Shown here: positions 1 to 9,284 of the stretch, one piece after another
Layout of the letters: each line of letters starts with the position of its first letter
How positions within the stretch are numbered: the first letter of the stretch is position 1
Source: Solirubrobacterales bacterium
GTDB lineage: Bacteria; Actinomycetota; Thermoleophilia; Solirubrobacterales; 70-9
Assembly: GCA_025450585.1 (NCBI GenBank)
Contig: JANWHD010000038.1
Coordinates: 1 to 58,435, forward strand
Reading direction: 5' to 3'
DNA length: 58,435 nucleotides
Notes under the pieces: generated by a model
The model's database searches: none
The model's input: only the letters and a program-made list of their open reading frames with translations
Told to the model about the DNA's origin: nothing
Position numbers and translations under genes: made by a program

Positions 1-132
1 CCCGGGGGGCGTGTGGGGATGTTGGTTTGTTCGCGGGGGTCCGCGGGCGCCCCCCCCACAACCCCTCCGGCGTGGCACCTGCTGGGTTTTGGGGGTGGGG
101 GCGCCGGCGTCCCCCACCCCAACCCTCCAACG
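1..132. repeat. GC-rich palindromic intergenic tail
   Basis: No gene. Bases 92-101 (GGGGTGGGGG) pair perfectly with 111-120 across a 9-base loop, and TGTGGGG near base 12 could pair with CCCCACA near base 53. The structure lies just after the stop of the minus-strand GMC oxidoreductase, so it may end that transcript. It lacks a clear T-run. It resembles in style the large palindromes near 40.9 and 52.1 kb. Confidence 0.5.
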
Positions 133-1710
133 TCAAGCCTGAGCAGCAACTTCAGCAGTAGCAAGCGCCCTACCGTGACGAATCAAATCCGCGGCACGCT
201 CAGCAATCGCAATCGTCGGCGCGTTCGTGTTTCCACGCGGGACCGTCGGCATCACCGAGGCATCGACGACACGCAGCGCCTCGGCGCCCTGCACCCGCAG
301 CTCGGAGTCGACGACGGAGCCGATCGCGCAGGTGCCGACGGGGTGGTAGACCTCGAAGGTGGTGCGGGCGATGTGCGATCTGACTGCATCGTCGGAATCG
401 CTGTCGGGCACCGTGTAAGGATCCGCGCAGTAGGCCTTGAAGGACGGCTGGGCGCAGATCTCCTGGGTCAGGCGCATCGCGTCGACCATCCGGGCCATAT
501 CGGCCTCGGAGTCGTAGAAGGCGTTGCGGACGATCGGATGCGCGCTGGGGTCGCTGGAGGCGAGCCGGACCGAGCCGCGGCTCTCCGGCGTGAGCAGGCA
601 GGGAGAGACCCAGACCCCATGTCCCTCCGGGTCCCCCATCCCCTCTTCGACGATCTGGATCGGGGCGACGTGGAACTGCACGTCGGGCGCCTCGACGCCT
701 GCTCCGACCCTGGCGAAGCCGCCCGACTCGGCGAGGTTTGAGGCGAAGGGCCCGGTCTGGGAGGCCTCGAACTCGGCCATCGCCGCAGGTTCGAGCGCCA
801 GCAGCAGGCTCTCGGGCTCGGGCGTCGTCCAGACCCCGAAGGTGGCGGGGTGGTCGCTGAGGTTCTCCCCCACTGCCGGCTGGTCGAGCACCACCTCGAC
901 TTCGCGCATCGCCAGGTGCTCGGCCGGGCCGACGCCGGAAAGCATCAGCAGCTGCGGCGAGTTGTAGGCACCGCCGCAGAGGATCACCTCGCGCTCGGCG
1001 CGCAGCTCCTGAGGCTCGCCGAGCCGGCTCGCCTCGACGCCGACCGCGCGGGCACCCTCGAAGAGCACCCGGTCGACCCGCATGTACGGCATCACGGTCA
1101 GATTGGGCCGCTCCATCGCCGGGTGTAGGTAGGCGACCGAGGCGCTCGCCCGCATTCCGCCCCGCTGGGTCAGCTGGTACATGCCGACGCCGTCCTGCGC
1201 ATCGCCGTTGAAGTCCTCGTTGCGGGCCAGCCCGGCCTCGACCCCGGCCTCGACGAAGGCGGGCGTGATCTTGTTGCCCGAGCGCTGGTCGGAGACCGGC
1301 AGCGGCCCGCCGACCGCGTGCCACTCGGAGGCGCCGCGCTCGTTGTCCTCGGCCTTGAGGAAATAGGGAAAGAGGTCGTCCCAGGCCCATCCCGGCGCGC
1401 CCCAGTCGTCGTAATCGCGACGGTTGCCGCGGATGTAGACCATCGCGTTGATCGAGGAGGAGCCCCCGAGCACCTTGCCGCGCGGAAGCGTGATGCGCCG
1501 GCCGCCGCAGCCCGGCTCGGGTGCCGAGCTGTAGCACCAGTCGACCTCGGTGCGGGCCAGCGAGAGGTAGCCGAGCGGGATGTGGATGTTCTGGTTGGTG
1601 TCCGGGGGGCCGGCCTCGAGCAGGAGGACGCTGGTCTCGGGGTCTTCGGAGAGACGCGCCGCCAGCACGCACCCCGCGGAGCCCGCTCCGACGATCACGT
1701 AGTCGTACAT
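133..1710 (-). CDS. GMC family FAD-dependent oxidoreductase (choline/alcohol dehydrogenase-like)
   Basis: A flavoprotein of about 525 residues that would oxidise an alcohol to an aldehyde or acid. The N-terminus carries the Rossmann dinucleotide motif YVIVGAGSAGCVLAARL and a following E in LLLEAG. The first GMC signature is GKVLGGSSSINAMVYIRG. The C-terminal region has the active-site stretch YHPVGTCAIG and the closing NTNAPTIAIAERAADLI. ATG at 1710 is chosen because GGAGGGG lies just upstream and the FAD motif begins immediately; an in-frame extension to 1758 is possible but unlikely. It is divergent from the DEAD-box gene. The substrate cannot be told from sequence. Choline dehydrogenase, glucose dehydrogenase and polyethylene-glycol dehydrogenase all share this architecture. 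Confidence 0.9.
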   Translation of the reverse strand: MYDYVIVGAGSAGCVLAARLSEDPETSVLLLEAGPPDTNQNIHIPLGYLSLARTEVDWCYSSAPEPGCGGRRITLPRGKVLGGSSSINAMVYIRGNRRDYDDWGAPGWAWDDLFPYFLKAEDNERGASEWHAVGGPLPVSDQRSGNKITPAFVEAGVEAGLARNEDFNGDAQDGVGMYQLTQRGGMRASASVAYLHPAMERPNLTVMPYMRVDRVLFEGARAVGVEASRLGEPQELRAEREVILCGGAYNSPQLLMLSGVGPAEHLAMREVEVVLDQPAVGENLSDHPATFGVWTTPEPESLLLALEPAAMAEFEASQTGPFASNLAESGGFARVGAGVEAPDVQFHVAPIQIVEEGMGDPEGHGVWVSPCLLTPESRGSVRLASSDPSAHPIVRNAFYDSEADMARMVDAMRLTQEICAQPSFKAYCADPYTVPDSDSDDAVRSHIARTTFEVYHPVGTCAIGSVVDSELRVQGAEALRVVDASVMPTVPRGNTNAPTIAIAERAADLIRHGRALATAEVAAQA

Positions 1711-1916
1711 CCACCCCTCCTTGGTTGGCCAGCCGAACTGTGACGAGTGTACGCGCATATTGCGTAGGACCAGGGGCTTTTCACCTGCGGCTGCTACGGT
1801 TGGTGGGTCGGGTTTGGCGCGACGCCACCCGAGAGGTTCCGTTTCTCCGTGCGCTGCTGAGCGTTTTGGGGTCGCTGGATCTCCCCGAATCGCTCACAAG
1901 AAGGAGTAACAACATC

Positions 1917-3100
<1,184 letters not shown>

Positions 3101-3104
<4 letters not shown>

Positions 3105-3496
3105 GCGAGACGAGCCTGGCGACGAAGTGGGCCTGCGACGGCTGCGGCGTGACGGCCGGGCGCATCGATCGCGAGCCGGTGCCGCTCCCCGACGCCTGGG
3201 AGGGGTCGGCCGAGGGCTGCTTCTGCCTGGTCTGCCGCCGCCAGCGAGCCGCCGACGCGGCCCTCGAGGCGGCGCCCAGCGACAGCCCCGTCGACGCCCG
3301 CGCCAAACTCCGCCGCGCCGCTCTGATCGAGTTCGAGGTCAGCCGCACGCCGGATGAGACCGATGGGACGATCGCTCGCGCTTGCCGGACCTCGGCCGCC
3401 GCGGTCACCCGGGCGCGTCGCCGCCTGCAGCTGCCCGACCCGCCGCCGCCGAGCCCGGAGGCGCGCGCTAAACGTCGGGCGGTCGCGAGCCGATAG
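3101..3496 (+). CDS. small zinc-ribbon / HTH-like protein, unknown function
   Basis: A 131-residue protein coupled to the helicase by a 4-nt overlap. Near the N-terminus CDGCG (about residues 12-16) and, thirty residues later, CFCLVCRR give two CxxC-type pairs that could bind zinc. A second half, IARACRTSAAAVTRARRRL, reads like a helix-turn-helix with a basic recognition helix. I do not recognise a named family. Coupling to an RNA helicase suggests a nucleic-acid role, which is inference only. Confidence 0.7.
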
Positions 3497-3519
3497 CAGT
3501 AGACAGTGGTGACGCTCGC

Positions 3520-4386
3520 ATGCAGATAGGGATCGCCCTCGCCGTCGTAGCGGCGCTGATGACGAACCTCGCCTCGCTGTTCAAGCACCGCGGCTGCCAC
3601 CGGGCCGATCCGGTCAGCCTGCGGAGCCCGATTCGCAGCGCCCGCGGGCTCGCCGCCTCGCCCTGGTTCGCGGCGGGCTGGGGCCTCGCCGCGATCGCCT
3701 GGCTCGTCCACGTCGCGGCGCTCTCGATGGCGCCGATCTCGATCGTCCAGGCGGTACTGGCGGGTGGGGCCGTCACCCTTGCCGTGATGTCGCAGCGCCT
3801 CTTCGGCGATTCCGTCGAGCGGCGGCAGTGGCTCGCGCTGCTTCTGGGCGGATCCGGCCTCGCCCTTCTCGTCCTCACAGTCCCCGGCTTCGAAGGAGAC
3901 CACTCCGGGTTCACCCCTGGGGCGATGCTCGGCTTCGAGGGCGGGCTGGCGCTGGTCGCCTCGGGCCTCGCGCTGGGCCACCGCTCAGAGCGGCTCGCCG
4001 ACCACGGCAATGTCCTGCTCGCGGCGATCGCCGGCATCCTGATCGCGCTCGCCGGGGTCGCGATCAAGGGCCTCACCGGGGTCGGGGACGTCTCGGCGAC
4101 CCTCCTCGCACCCTGGATCCTGCTCGTCGTCCTCGCCGGAGTCGGCGCCCAGTACGCCACCGCGGCCGCGCTTCAGCGCGGCGGGGCGATCGAGACCGTC
4201 GGCCTGATCGGGCTGGTCGCGAACGCGGCCCAGATCGTCGGCGGGGTCCTCGTCTTCGGCGACCCGCTCTCGACCAGCCCGCTCGGGCTCGGGCTGCAGG
4301 TTTCGGCGTTCGCGATGGTCTGCGCTTCGGCGCTGCTGATCCCGGCGCGACGGACCAAGCCCGGCCCCCTCGCCGCCGCGGTTTAG
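3520..4386 (+). CDS. DMT/EamA-type membrane transporter (NIPA-like)
   Basis: 288 residues, almost entirely hydrophobic, with about nine predicted membrane helices in the repeated-pair pattern of the drug/metabolite transporter superfamily. It starts MQIGIALAVVAALMTNLASLFKHRG, with the first helix at the extreme N-terminus and no cleavable signal. The stretch SMAPISIVQAVLAGGAVTLAV matches the position where NIPA-like and EamA proteins have a conserved helix break. Substrate unknown; Mg2+ is one option for NIPA relatives. The end overlaps the convergent M55 peptidase gene by 4 nt, so the two transcripts run into each other. Confidence 0.8.
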   Translation: MQIGIALAVVAALMTNLASLFKHRGCHRADPVSLRSPIRSARGLAASPWFAAGWGLAAIAWLVHVAALSMAPISIVQAVLAGGAVTLAVMSQRLFGDSVERRQWLALLLGGSGLALLVLTVPGFEGDHSGFTPGAMLGFEGGLALVASGLALGHRSERLADHGNVLLAAIAGILIALAGVAIKGLTGVGDVSATLLAPWILLVVLAGVGAQYATAAALQRGGAIETVGLIGLVANAAQIVGGVLVFGDPLSTSPLGLGLQVSAFAMVCASALLIPARRTKPGPLAAAV

Positions 4387-5306
4387 CCGGAGCGTCCGGC
4401 GGCCAGCCAGCGGCGCTCCTTGGAGCGCATCACGGGCGTGGCGAGGATGCTGCCGAGGCGACGCTGGGCGCTGCGAACCCAGGAGTCGTTCCCGGCCGGC
4501 AACAGCTTGGCGAGCTGGCGGTACTCGCGCGAGACCTGGCTCTCGCGGAAGGCCGTGGCGATCGCGTTCAGCAGGTCGGCCGGATCGGCAACCGTCGTCT
4601 TCGCGATCTCGGTGCCCTCGGTGACGATCCGCAGCTCCGCCGGGTAGCCGCGGGGCGGGGGCGGCTGCATCGGCGCGGCGAGCGCGGCGACGATCGAGTC
4701 GCGCAGCTCGGCGCGTACGGCCTCGACCTCGCGCGAGCGAGCGCGGCCCCGGCCCTGACCCTCCTTGGCCTCAATCAGCCGGGCGCTGCCCATCTCCCCC
4801 TCGCCGAGCTCCTCGAGCATCCAGCGGTCGCCGGAGACGGCGAGGATCGGGATCCCCTCCGCGGCAAGCGCCTGGGCGTAGACCTGGACCTCGCTCAGCG
4901 ACTCGTCGTCGAGCAGGACCTCCATCTCCCAGATGAAGGTGTGCGAGCAGAAGGCACGGGGGTTGGGGGTGCTCGCGTGGTGACCGATCATCACCACCGC
5001 GTCGAGCGGGCCACCGTTCGCCTTGGCCATCGACGGCTCCGCCTCGGCGAGGGCCAGGTCGGCGATCGGCCGGACCTCGACCCCCTCGGGCATCCGCTCG
5101 CGTTCGATGTTCGTCCCCACCATGTGCCAGTCGCCGACCGAGATCCGCCCGGCGCCGCCGTCCCCGAGCGCGCCGACGACAGTCAGCACCTCGTCGGTCA
5201 TCAGACGGCGACCGCGCGCGTAGGCGGAGGGATGCGAGGGCAGGCAGTCGCCGGAATCGTCGATCCCGGCAATCCCCTCCATGTCCGCGGCGATCAGGAC
5301 GTTCAC
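4383..5306 (-). CDS. M55 family zinc D-aminopeptidase (DppA-like)
   Basis: 307 residues. The N-terminal DMEGIAGI, then SVGDWH, VVMIGHHAS and IWEMEVLL match the metal-binding pattern of DppA-type D-aminopeptidases, which form decameric rings and release N-terminal D-amino acids from peptides such as D-Ala-D-Ala. The C-terminal half (ELRIVTEGTEIAKTT) fits the second M55 subdomain. It is divergent from the methyltransferase with a short intergenic gap. No signal peptide, so a cytoplasmic role in D-amino-acid or cell-wall peptide recycling is expected from the family. Confidence 0.88.
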   Translation of the reverse strand: MNVLIAADMEGIAGIDDSGDCLPSHPSAYARGRRLMTDEVLTVVGALGDGGAGRISVGDWHMVGTNIERERMPEGVEVRPIADLALAEAEPSMAKANGGPLDAVVMIGHHASTPNPRAFCSHTFIWEMEVLLDDESLSEVQVYAQALAAEGIPILAVSGDRWMLEELGEGEMGSARLIEAKEGQGRGRARSREVEAVRAELRDSIVAALAAPMQPPPPRGYPAELRIVTEGTEIAKTTVADPADLLNAIATAFRESQVSREYRQLAKLLPAGNDSWVRSAQRRLGSILATPVMRSKERRWLAAGRSG

Positions 5307-5376
5307 TCGGCTCCACCCTATCCACGGTGTGAGTATGTGCGAAGCGTCATCGAAGACACCGCTGCGCGGAGGTAGC

Positions 5377-6066
5377 GTGAAGCTTCGCGTGTCAAGCGAC
5401 GACTTCTACGCCTCTCCCCTTGGTGCTGCTTACAGCGCCTACATGGAGAGGCCGCGACTCAGCCGAGTCATCGGCCGTGTCGTCTGGGGCGGTGACAGCG
5501 GTCGCTACTACGAGGGCATGGACGCGGTCGCCGAGGTGCCCGCCGGCGGCACGGTCGTCGACTGTCCCTGCGGAGCCGGGCCGGCGTTCCGGGCGGCCCC
5601 TCGCGACGGCTCGATCCGCTACGTCGCGGCCGACCTCTCGCCGTCGATGCTGCGACGCGCCCGCAAGCGGGCTCGCCGGCGCGGCCTGACCGGGATCGAG
5701 ATCGTCGAAGCGGACGCGACCGCGCTCGCCCTCCCGGCCGACAGCGCCGACCTGTTCCTCTCCTTCTGGGGCCTGCACTGCTATGACGATCCGGCCGGAG
5801 CCCTGGTAGAGGCCGCTCGTGTGCTCAAGCCCGGGGGGCGCCTGGTCGGCGCCAGCTTCGTCCGCGGGCGCGAGAGCCTGCGGCAGCGGCTCCTGATCAA
5901 GCCTGGCGTCGGCGCCTTCGGCCAGGTCGGCACCCAGCGGGAGCTGGAGGGCTGGCTGGCCGCAGCGGGATTCGACCAAGTCGGCCTCGAGCGATCCGGC
6001 CCGATGCTCTTCTTCGAGGCCATCGCCGCGGGTGGGGACCGCCCAATGGCTGCGGCGAACGGTTAG
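5377..6066 (+). CDS. class I SAM-dependent methyltransferase
   Basis: 229 residues with a Rossmann methyltransferase fold. Motif I is VVDCPCGAGPAF, the acidic residue of strand 2 is in YVAADLSPSML, motif II is IEIVEADATALALP, and post-motif LKPGGRLVGASF is typical of the Methyltransf_11/UbiE group. The Cys-Pro-Cys in motif I replaces the usual VLDLGCG and is slightly unusual. GTG at 5377 is preferred because GGAGG sits about 8 nt upstream; an ATG start at 5281 would overlap the divergent gene and add an unlike N-terminus. Substrate unknown. Confidence 0.82.
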   Translation: MKLRVSSDDFYASPLGAAYSAYMERPRLSRVIGRVVWGGDSGRYYEGMDAVAEVPAGGTVVDCPCGAGPAFRAAPRDGSIRYVAADLSPSMLRRARKRARRRGLTGIEIVEADATALALPADSADLFLSFWGLHCYDDPAGALVEAARVLKPGGRLVGASFVRGRESLRQRLLIKPGVGAFGQVGTQRELEGWLAAAGFDQVGLERSGPMLFFEAIAAGGDRPMAAANG

Positions 6067-6161
6067 CCGCCCCTCCCGATCCACACGATCCCGGCGATCG
6101 AAACGGTGGCGAGCAGCGCGAGTGCGATGTCGGTTCTGCGCTCGTTTCCCGTGCTCGTCAT
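6063..6161 (-). CDS. possible 32-residue single-span membrane protein
   Basis: Minus-strand reading from ATG at 6161 gives MTSTGNERRTDIALALLA followed by TVSIAGIVWIGRGG and a stop that overlaps the methyltransferase stop. A short charged head, one hydrophobic helix and a Gly/Arg tail is a plausible micro-membrane protein. It is too short for composition to prove coding, and I see no strong ribosome site. Confidence 0.35.
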   Translation of the reverse strand: MTSTGNERRTDIALALLATVSIAGIVWIGRGG

Positions 6162-6249
6162 CGCCTACCAAGAACACTGTCCACCCGCGAATGATGCTGT
6201 GTTCAGGGTGGGCCGAATCGGGATGTTCGGACCCGGTGTTCAGGCGGAG

Positions 6250-7137
6250 CTAGTCGCCGCCCGAAAGGCCGATCTCGTCCTTGGCCAAGGACGTCGCGTC
6301 GAACACTTCGCTCGACTCGGGAACGTCGATCTCGGGGGAGATGCCAAAGTCGTAGAAATCCATGCGCATATCGATGGTCATGGGTCCCTCGCCCCCTTCC
6401 CGCGGTTCCGATTTGACGAACCTCATGCGTCGAATCAACCCATCGGCGTCGATCCATGCCTCGACCTGCAGAGGCCCTTCTTCGATGCGCGAGGCGAGAT
6501 CCTCCGCGCCTTCCTCCCGTAGCCACTCGACATTTTCGGAGGCGTCGACCGTGCCACGGTAGCGTGTCGTCGGCACGCCGCGCACGTCCTCCTTGCCGAG
6601 CTTCTGCACGTCACCGGTCGCCGCTTCGAGGAGTTCCAGTTCCCCCTTCGCGTCGCCGTTGGTGGGGAGCGGCGTGTCCATCTCCGGCCCCAGCGACGAG
6701 AAATCGAGCGCCATCCACTCGCGCCCGCCCGGCAGCTCGCCGAACCGGCTCGAGCGTAGGTACATGACGGTTCCGTCGCCGATCATCTGCATCTTCACGA
6801 AACGGCTCGACTCGGAGCGCGGGATCGTCAGGACCGCCCGACTGCGACCCGTCTCGTCGTTGAAGACCATCTCCCCCGTCATCGTGAACGACTCCGACCC
6901 CGCCGGAGAGGAAACGATCGCCCGCATCGTGGCCCGTCCGCCCGATTCGCCCTGCGTCCTCTCGGCCGCCTCGGCAATCGCGTTCAGCGGTCCGTCGCCC
7001 TCGCCGTCGCCTCCCTGCTGCCAGGCGAACAGGGCAAATGCGACGATCAGAATCGACAGCCCGGTGACGGCCTGCCGAAGGCGCCGACGCCTGGACGGCT
7101 CGCCGTCGAGTGGCCCGGATGTCGTCGTGTCTTGCAA
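6250..7137 (-). CDS. membrane-anchored LppX/LprAFG-like (LolA-fold) protein
   Basis: 295 residues. A basic N-terminus (RRRRLRQ) precedes one transmembrane helix (about residues 24-40, LSILIVAFALFAW). No lipobox cysteine follows, so it is anchored by the helix, not by lipid. The exported part has the repeating beta pattern of LppX/LprG-type proteins: FTMTGEMVFNDETGRSRAVL, RYRGTVDASENVEWL, QVEAWIDADGLIRRMRF. Relatives carry lipids or lipoglycans across the envelope. Here the ligand is unknown. It is 8 bp from the VapC-type gene on the same strand but probably a separate unit. Confidence 0.65.
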   Translation of the reverse strand: MQDTTTSGPLDGEPSRRRRLRQAVTGLSILIVAFALFAWQQGGDGEGDGPLNAIAEAAERTQGESGGRATMRAIVSSPAGSESFTMTGEMVFNDETGRSRAVLTIPRSESSRFVKMQMIGDGTVMYLRSSRFGELPGGREWMALDFSSLGPEMDTPLPTNGDAKGELELLEAATGDVQKLGKEDVRGVPTTRYRGTVDASENVEWLREEGAEDLASRIEEGPLQVEAWIDADGLIRRMRFVKSEPREGGEGPMTIDMRMDFYDFGISPEIDVPESSEVFDATSLAKDEIGLSGGD

Positions 7138-7145
7138 AGGCCCTG

Positions 7146-7535
7146 CTAGCGAATGTCTTTGAGTTCGCAGGGAAGATCCCTTGCCCGGTCAACGATCTCT
7201 GGATCCCCGGTCATGAGAACAGCCTCGTCCTCCTCCGCAAGAGCGATAGCGAAGCAATCCGCCAGCGCAATGGGGTGCTCTGCCTTCAGGCTCGCGACCG
7301 CGCGCATCGCTGACACACCGGGTAGATCCTCGTTGATCTGCGAGCGCAAATCGGAAATAACCCGCTCGGCCTCGTCCCTGCCGTGATCTCGGGTCAAGCG
7401 ATAACTGACCTCGACCAAGTTGATCCAGCTCATCGCGGGCCGTTCGCGCTCCAGGGCTTTGGCCACCGCGGCTGCCGCTGGTTCGTCGCCGTCCAGCCAC
7501 GCCAACACGGCCCACGAGTCCAGGCAGGCCTTCAC
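7146..7535 (-). CDS. PIN-domain ribonuclease toxin (VapC-type)
   Basis: 129 residues with the PIN acidic residues in order: LDSWAVLAWL at the N-terminus, NLVEVSYRL with a Glu, ALADCFAIALA with an Asp, and a final LMTGDPEI. PIN toxins cleave RNA using Mg2+ bound by these acids. The start overlaps the antitoxin stop by one nucleotide, the normal antitoxin-first arrangement. Confidence 0.88.
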   Translation of the reverse strand: MKACLDSWAVLAWLDGDEPAAAAVAKALERERPAMSWINLVEVSYRLTRDHGRDEAERVISDLRSQINEDLPGVSAMRAVASLKAEHPIALADCFAIALAEEDEAVLMTGDPEIVDRARDLPCELKDIR

Positions 7536-7750
7536 TACGGACGCTCGCGACGGCGATCCTCGATCAACCGCGCAGCCATACCGCTGCCGGCGAACCTTCC
7601 TCGCAGCGTGGCGCCATCATCTGCTCGCCTCACCACGATGCCATCGTCCACAGGCTCGAAGGAGACGCCAGCACCCGGCCCAAGACCCGCTCGCTCACGA
7701 AGATCCTTGGGGATCACAACTTGACCCTTGGCGCCCATTCGCTGAGTCAT
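7535..7750 (-). CDS. AbrB/MazE-type antitoxin of the PIN pair
   Basis: 71 residues. MGAKGQVVIPKDLRERAGLGPGAGVSF is the swapped-hairpin AbrB/SpoVT fold that binds DNA as a dimer. The C-terminal tail (GRFAGSGMAARLIEDRRRE) resembles toxin-wrapping tails of VapB proteins. It should repress its own operon and neutralise the PIN toxin. The ATG at 7750 sits 9 nt downstream of a TATACT box, so the leader is very short. Confidence 0.85.
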   Translation of the reverse strand: MTQRMGAKGQVVIPKDLRERAGLGPGAGVSFEPVDDGIVVRRADDGATLRGRFAGSGMAARLIEDRRRERP

Positions 7751-7758
7751 ACCTGCCG

Positions 7759-7785
7759 AGTATAACGCAAAATACAGCGATCCAA
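7759..7785 (-). promoter_or_regulatory. putative promoter of the AbrB/PIN operon
   Basis: On the minus strand TTGGAT (7780-7785) and TATACT (7759-7764) are separated by 15 nt. The -10 match is strong against this GC-rich background and the spacer is a little short. Transcription would start close to the ATG. Confidence 0.45.
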
Positions 7786-7825
7786 GGAGCTTCCCAGAAG
7801 CTGCCCGGGCTTCTCACTGAGGCCA

Positions 7826-7843
7826 TACCGCTACGGGAATTCG
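7826..7843. repeat. 18-bp tRNA-Glu 3'-end fragment (att-like)
   Basis: TACCGCTACGGGAATTCG matches 17 of 18 bases of the complement of the tRNA-Glu 3' end at 28876-28893. It lies between the AbrB/PIN pair and the 3' end of the permease gene, exactly where the island's outer boundary would be expected. Only the T-arm/acceptor part is kept, and no arm sequence follows. Chance occurrence of such a match in 58 kb is unlikely. Confidence 0.5.
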
Positions 7844-7882
7844 GGTACGGCTAGGCAGGTGGCTTCGCCGCCGCCCCGGGCG

Positions 7883-9250
7883 CTAGACCGAAGAGGCCTG
7901 CGAGGCTTGGATCGACACGAGCCGGCCGAGGGCGAGGACACCGATCGGCGCGGCGACCATCGCCGCCAGCGGGGCGAGGCCGCGGCCCAGCTCGCCGCCG
8001 GCGCCGAACGCGAGTGGGGTTGCGACCGCGAGCGCGAGCGCGAGGGACCCCAGGCCGACGGCGTTGAGCATCGGGGCGTTGGCAAAGGCCTCGCGCGCCG
8101 ACCGCTCGGAGAAGTTGAGGTCGTACTGGACGATGTAGGCGACCAGGGTCGAGACCCAGCTCATCACGAAGACGGCCTCGAAGGTGAGGATCCCGAGCAG
8201 GTGCTGGGAGAAGTTGGTCATCGCGAGGGCTGTCGAGACGCCGACGAGGCCGAGCATCCAGATATGACGACCCGGTCGCATGCCCAGGCCCCGGGCGCCG
8301 AAGTTGCTCAGGCTCAGCGACCCGGAGTAGGCGTTGATGACGTTGATCCGGATCTGGGAGAGCAGGACGCAGACGATCCCCCATCCCCCGAACATCGAGA
8401 CCAGGTAGGCGCCGGGGTCGGTCTCTCCATGGAGGCGAAAGCTGAACCAGGCACCCAGCAGCGTCGCTCCCCCGAAGGCGACGAGCTGCAGGACGCCGCC
8501 GAACAGGAACGATCCCGCCCGGCGGCTCTGCGGCCTGAGAAAGCGGCCGACGTCGGCGGCGACCGTTGCGTTGACGACGAACGCCAGCAGCGCCGCGAGC
8601 ACCAACAGCCATGCCGTCGGATCGAGTGTGCTGTGCGGTGGGGCGTAGGACCAGAACGAGCCGGGCGCGTCGCGACCGCCGACCTCGATCACGGCGAGCA
8701 CGAGGAAAACGAGGAAGAAGGGAAGGGTCAGCTTCATTGCCGTCGCCACGCTTCTGATCCCATACCAGGCGAGGGCGAGGACGACCAGGCCGACCGCCGC
8801 GAACAGCGGCACCTGGGGAAAGCCCGGATAGATCGTGTGCACCGCGCTGCCGATGATCGACGTCTCGAGCGCGAAGAGCATCACGAAGTTGACCGAGTAG
8901 ATCGCCGAGGTCGCCGCCGAGCCCAGCTTCCCGAAGCCGGCGCTGATCGACATCAGGTCGCTGTCGAGGCCGGACCTGCAGGCGAAGGAGGTCAACACCC
9001 AGCCCGCAACCCCGATGATCACCGAGGCGACAACCAGCCCAGTCAGGAGGTTGACAGTCCCGTACGCCTGCCCCAACCCTCCCCCAACGGCGAAGAAGAC
9101 CAGCGCGCTGGGAATCCCCATCACCGCGGCGAAGAGCGAGCCGGTGCCAAGGCGGCCGCCCGGAGAGGGGACCGGGTCCAAGGCGTGGTCCTCGCGGTAT
9201 GCGACCCGGGGCTGTGCTGCGCTTGGCGATGTCGTACCGGCTTCGGCCAT
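7883..9250 (-). CDS. NCS1-type (cytosine/purine permease-like) transporter
   Basis: 455 residues with about twelve membrane helices. The sequence from IPSALVFFAVGGGLGQAYG and the helix with GLDSDLMSISAGFGKLGS follow the layout of nucleobase-cation symporters such as CodB. ATG at 9250 is preferred: an in-frame opening to 9499 overlaps the channel-like gene. It lies 34 bp downstream of that gene on the same strand, so it is probably the last gene of the five-gene operon. Substrate cannot be assigned; nucleobases, hydantoins, thiamine and related compounds are used in this family. Confidence 0.78.
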   Translation of the reverse strand: MAEAGTTSPSAAQPRVAYREDHALDPVPSPGGRLGTGSLFAAVMGIPSALVFFAVGGGLGQAYGTVNLLTGLVVASVIIGVAGWVLTSFACRSGLDSDLMSISAGFGKLGSAATSAIYSVNFVMLFALETSIIGSAVHTIYPGFPQVPLFAAVGLVVLALAWYGIRSVATAMKLTLPFFLVFLVLAVIEVGGRDAPGSFWSYAPPHSTLDPTAWLLVLAALLAFVVNATVAADVGRFLRPQSRRAGSFLFGGVLQLVAFGGATLLGAWFSFRLHGETDPGAYLVSMFGGWGIVCVLLSQIRINVINAYSGSLSLSNFGARGLGMRPGRHIWMLGLVGVSTALAMTNFSQHLLGILTFEAVFVMSWVSTLVAYIVQYDLNFSERSAREAFANAPMLNAVGLGSLALALAVATPLAFGAGGELGRGLAPLAAMVAAPIGVLALGRLVSIQASQASSV

Positions 9251-9284
9251 CTGCGCCACCTTCAGACTCTTTGCTCTGTTTCCT

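Noticed and set aside
3828..5375. 515-codon plus-strand frame across the transporter and M55 genes
   Set aside because: Arg/Gly/Ala-rich shadow frame typical of high-GC DNA, overlapping two well-supported genes.
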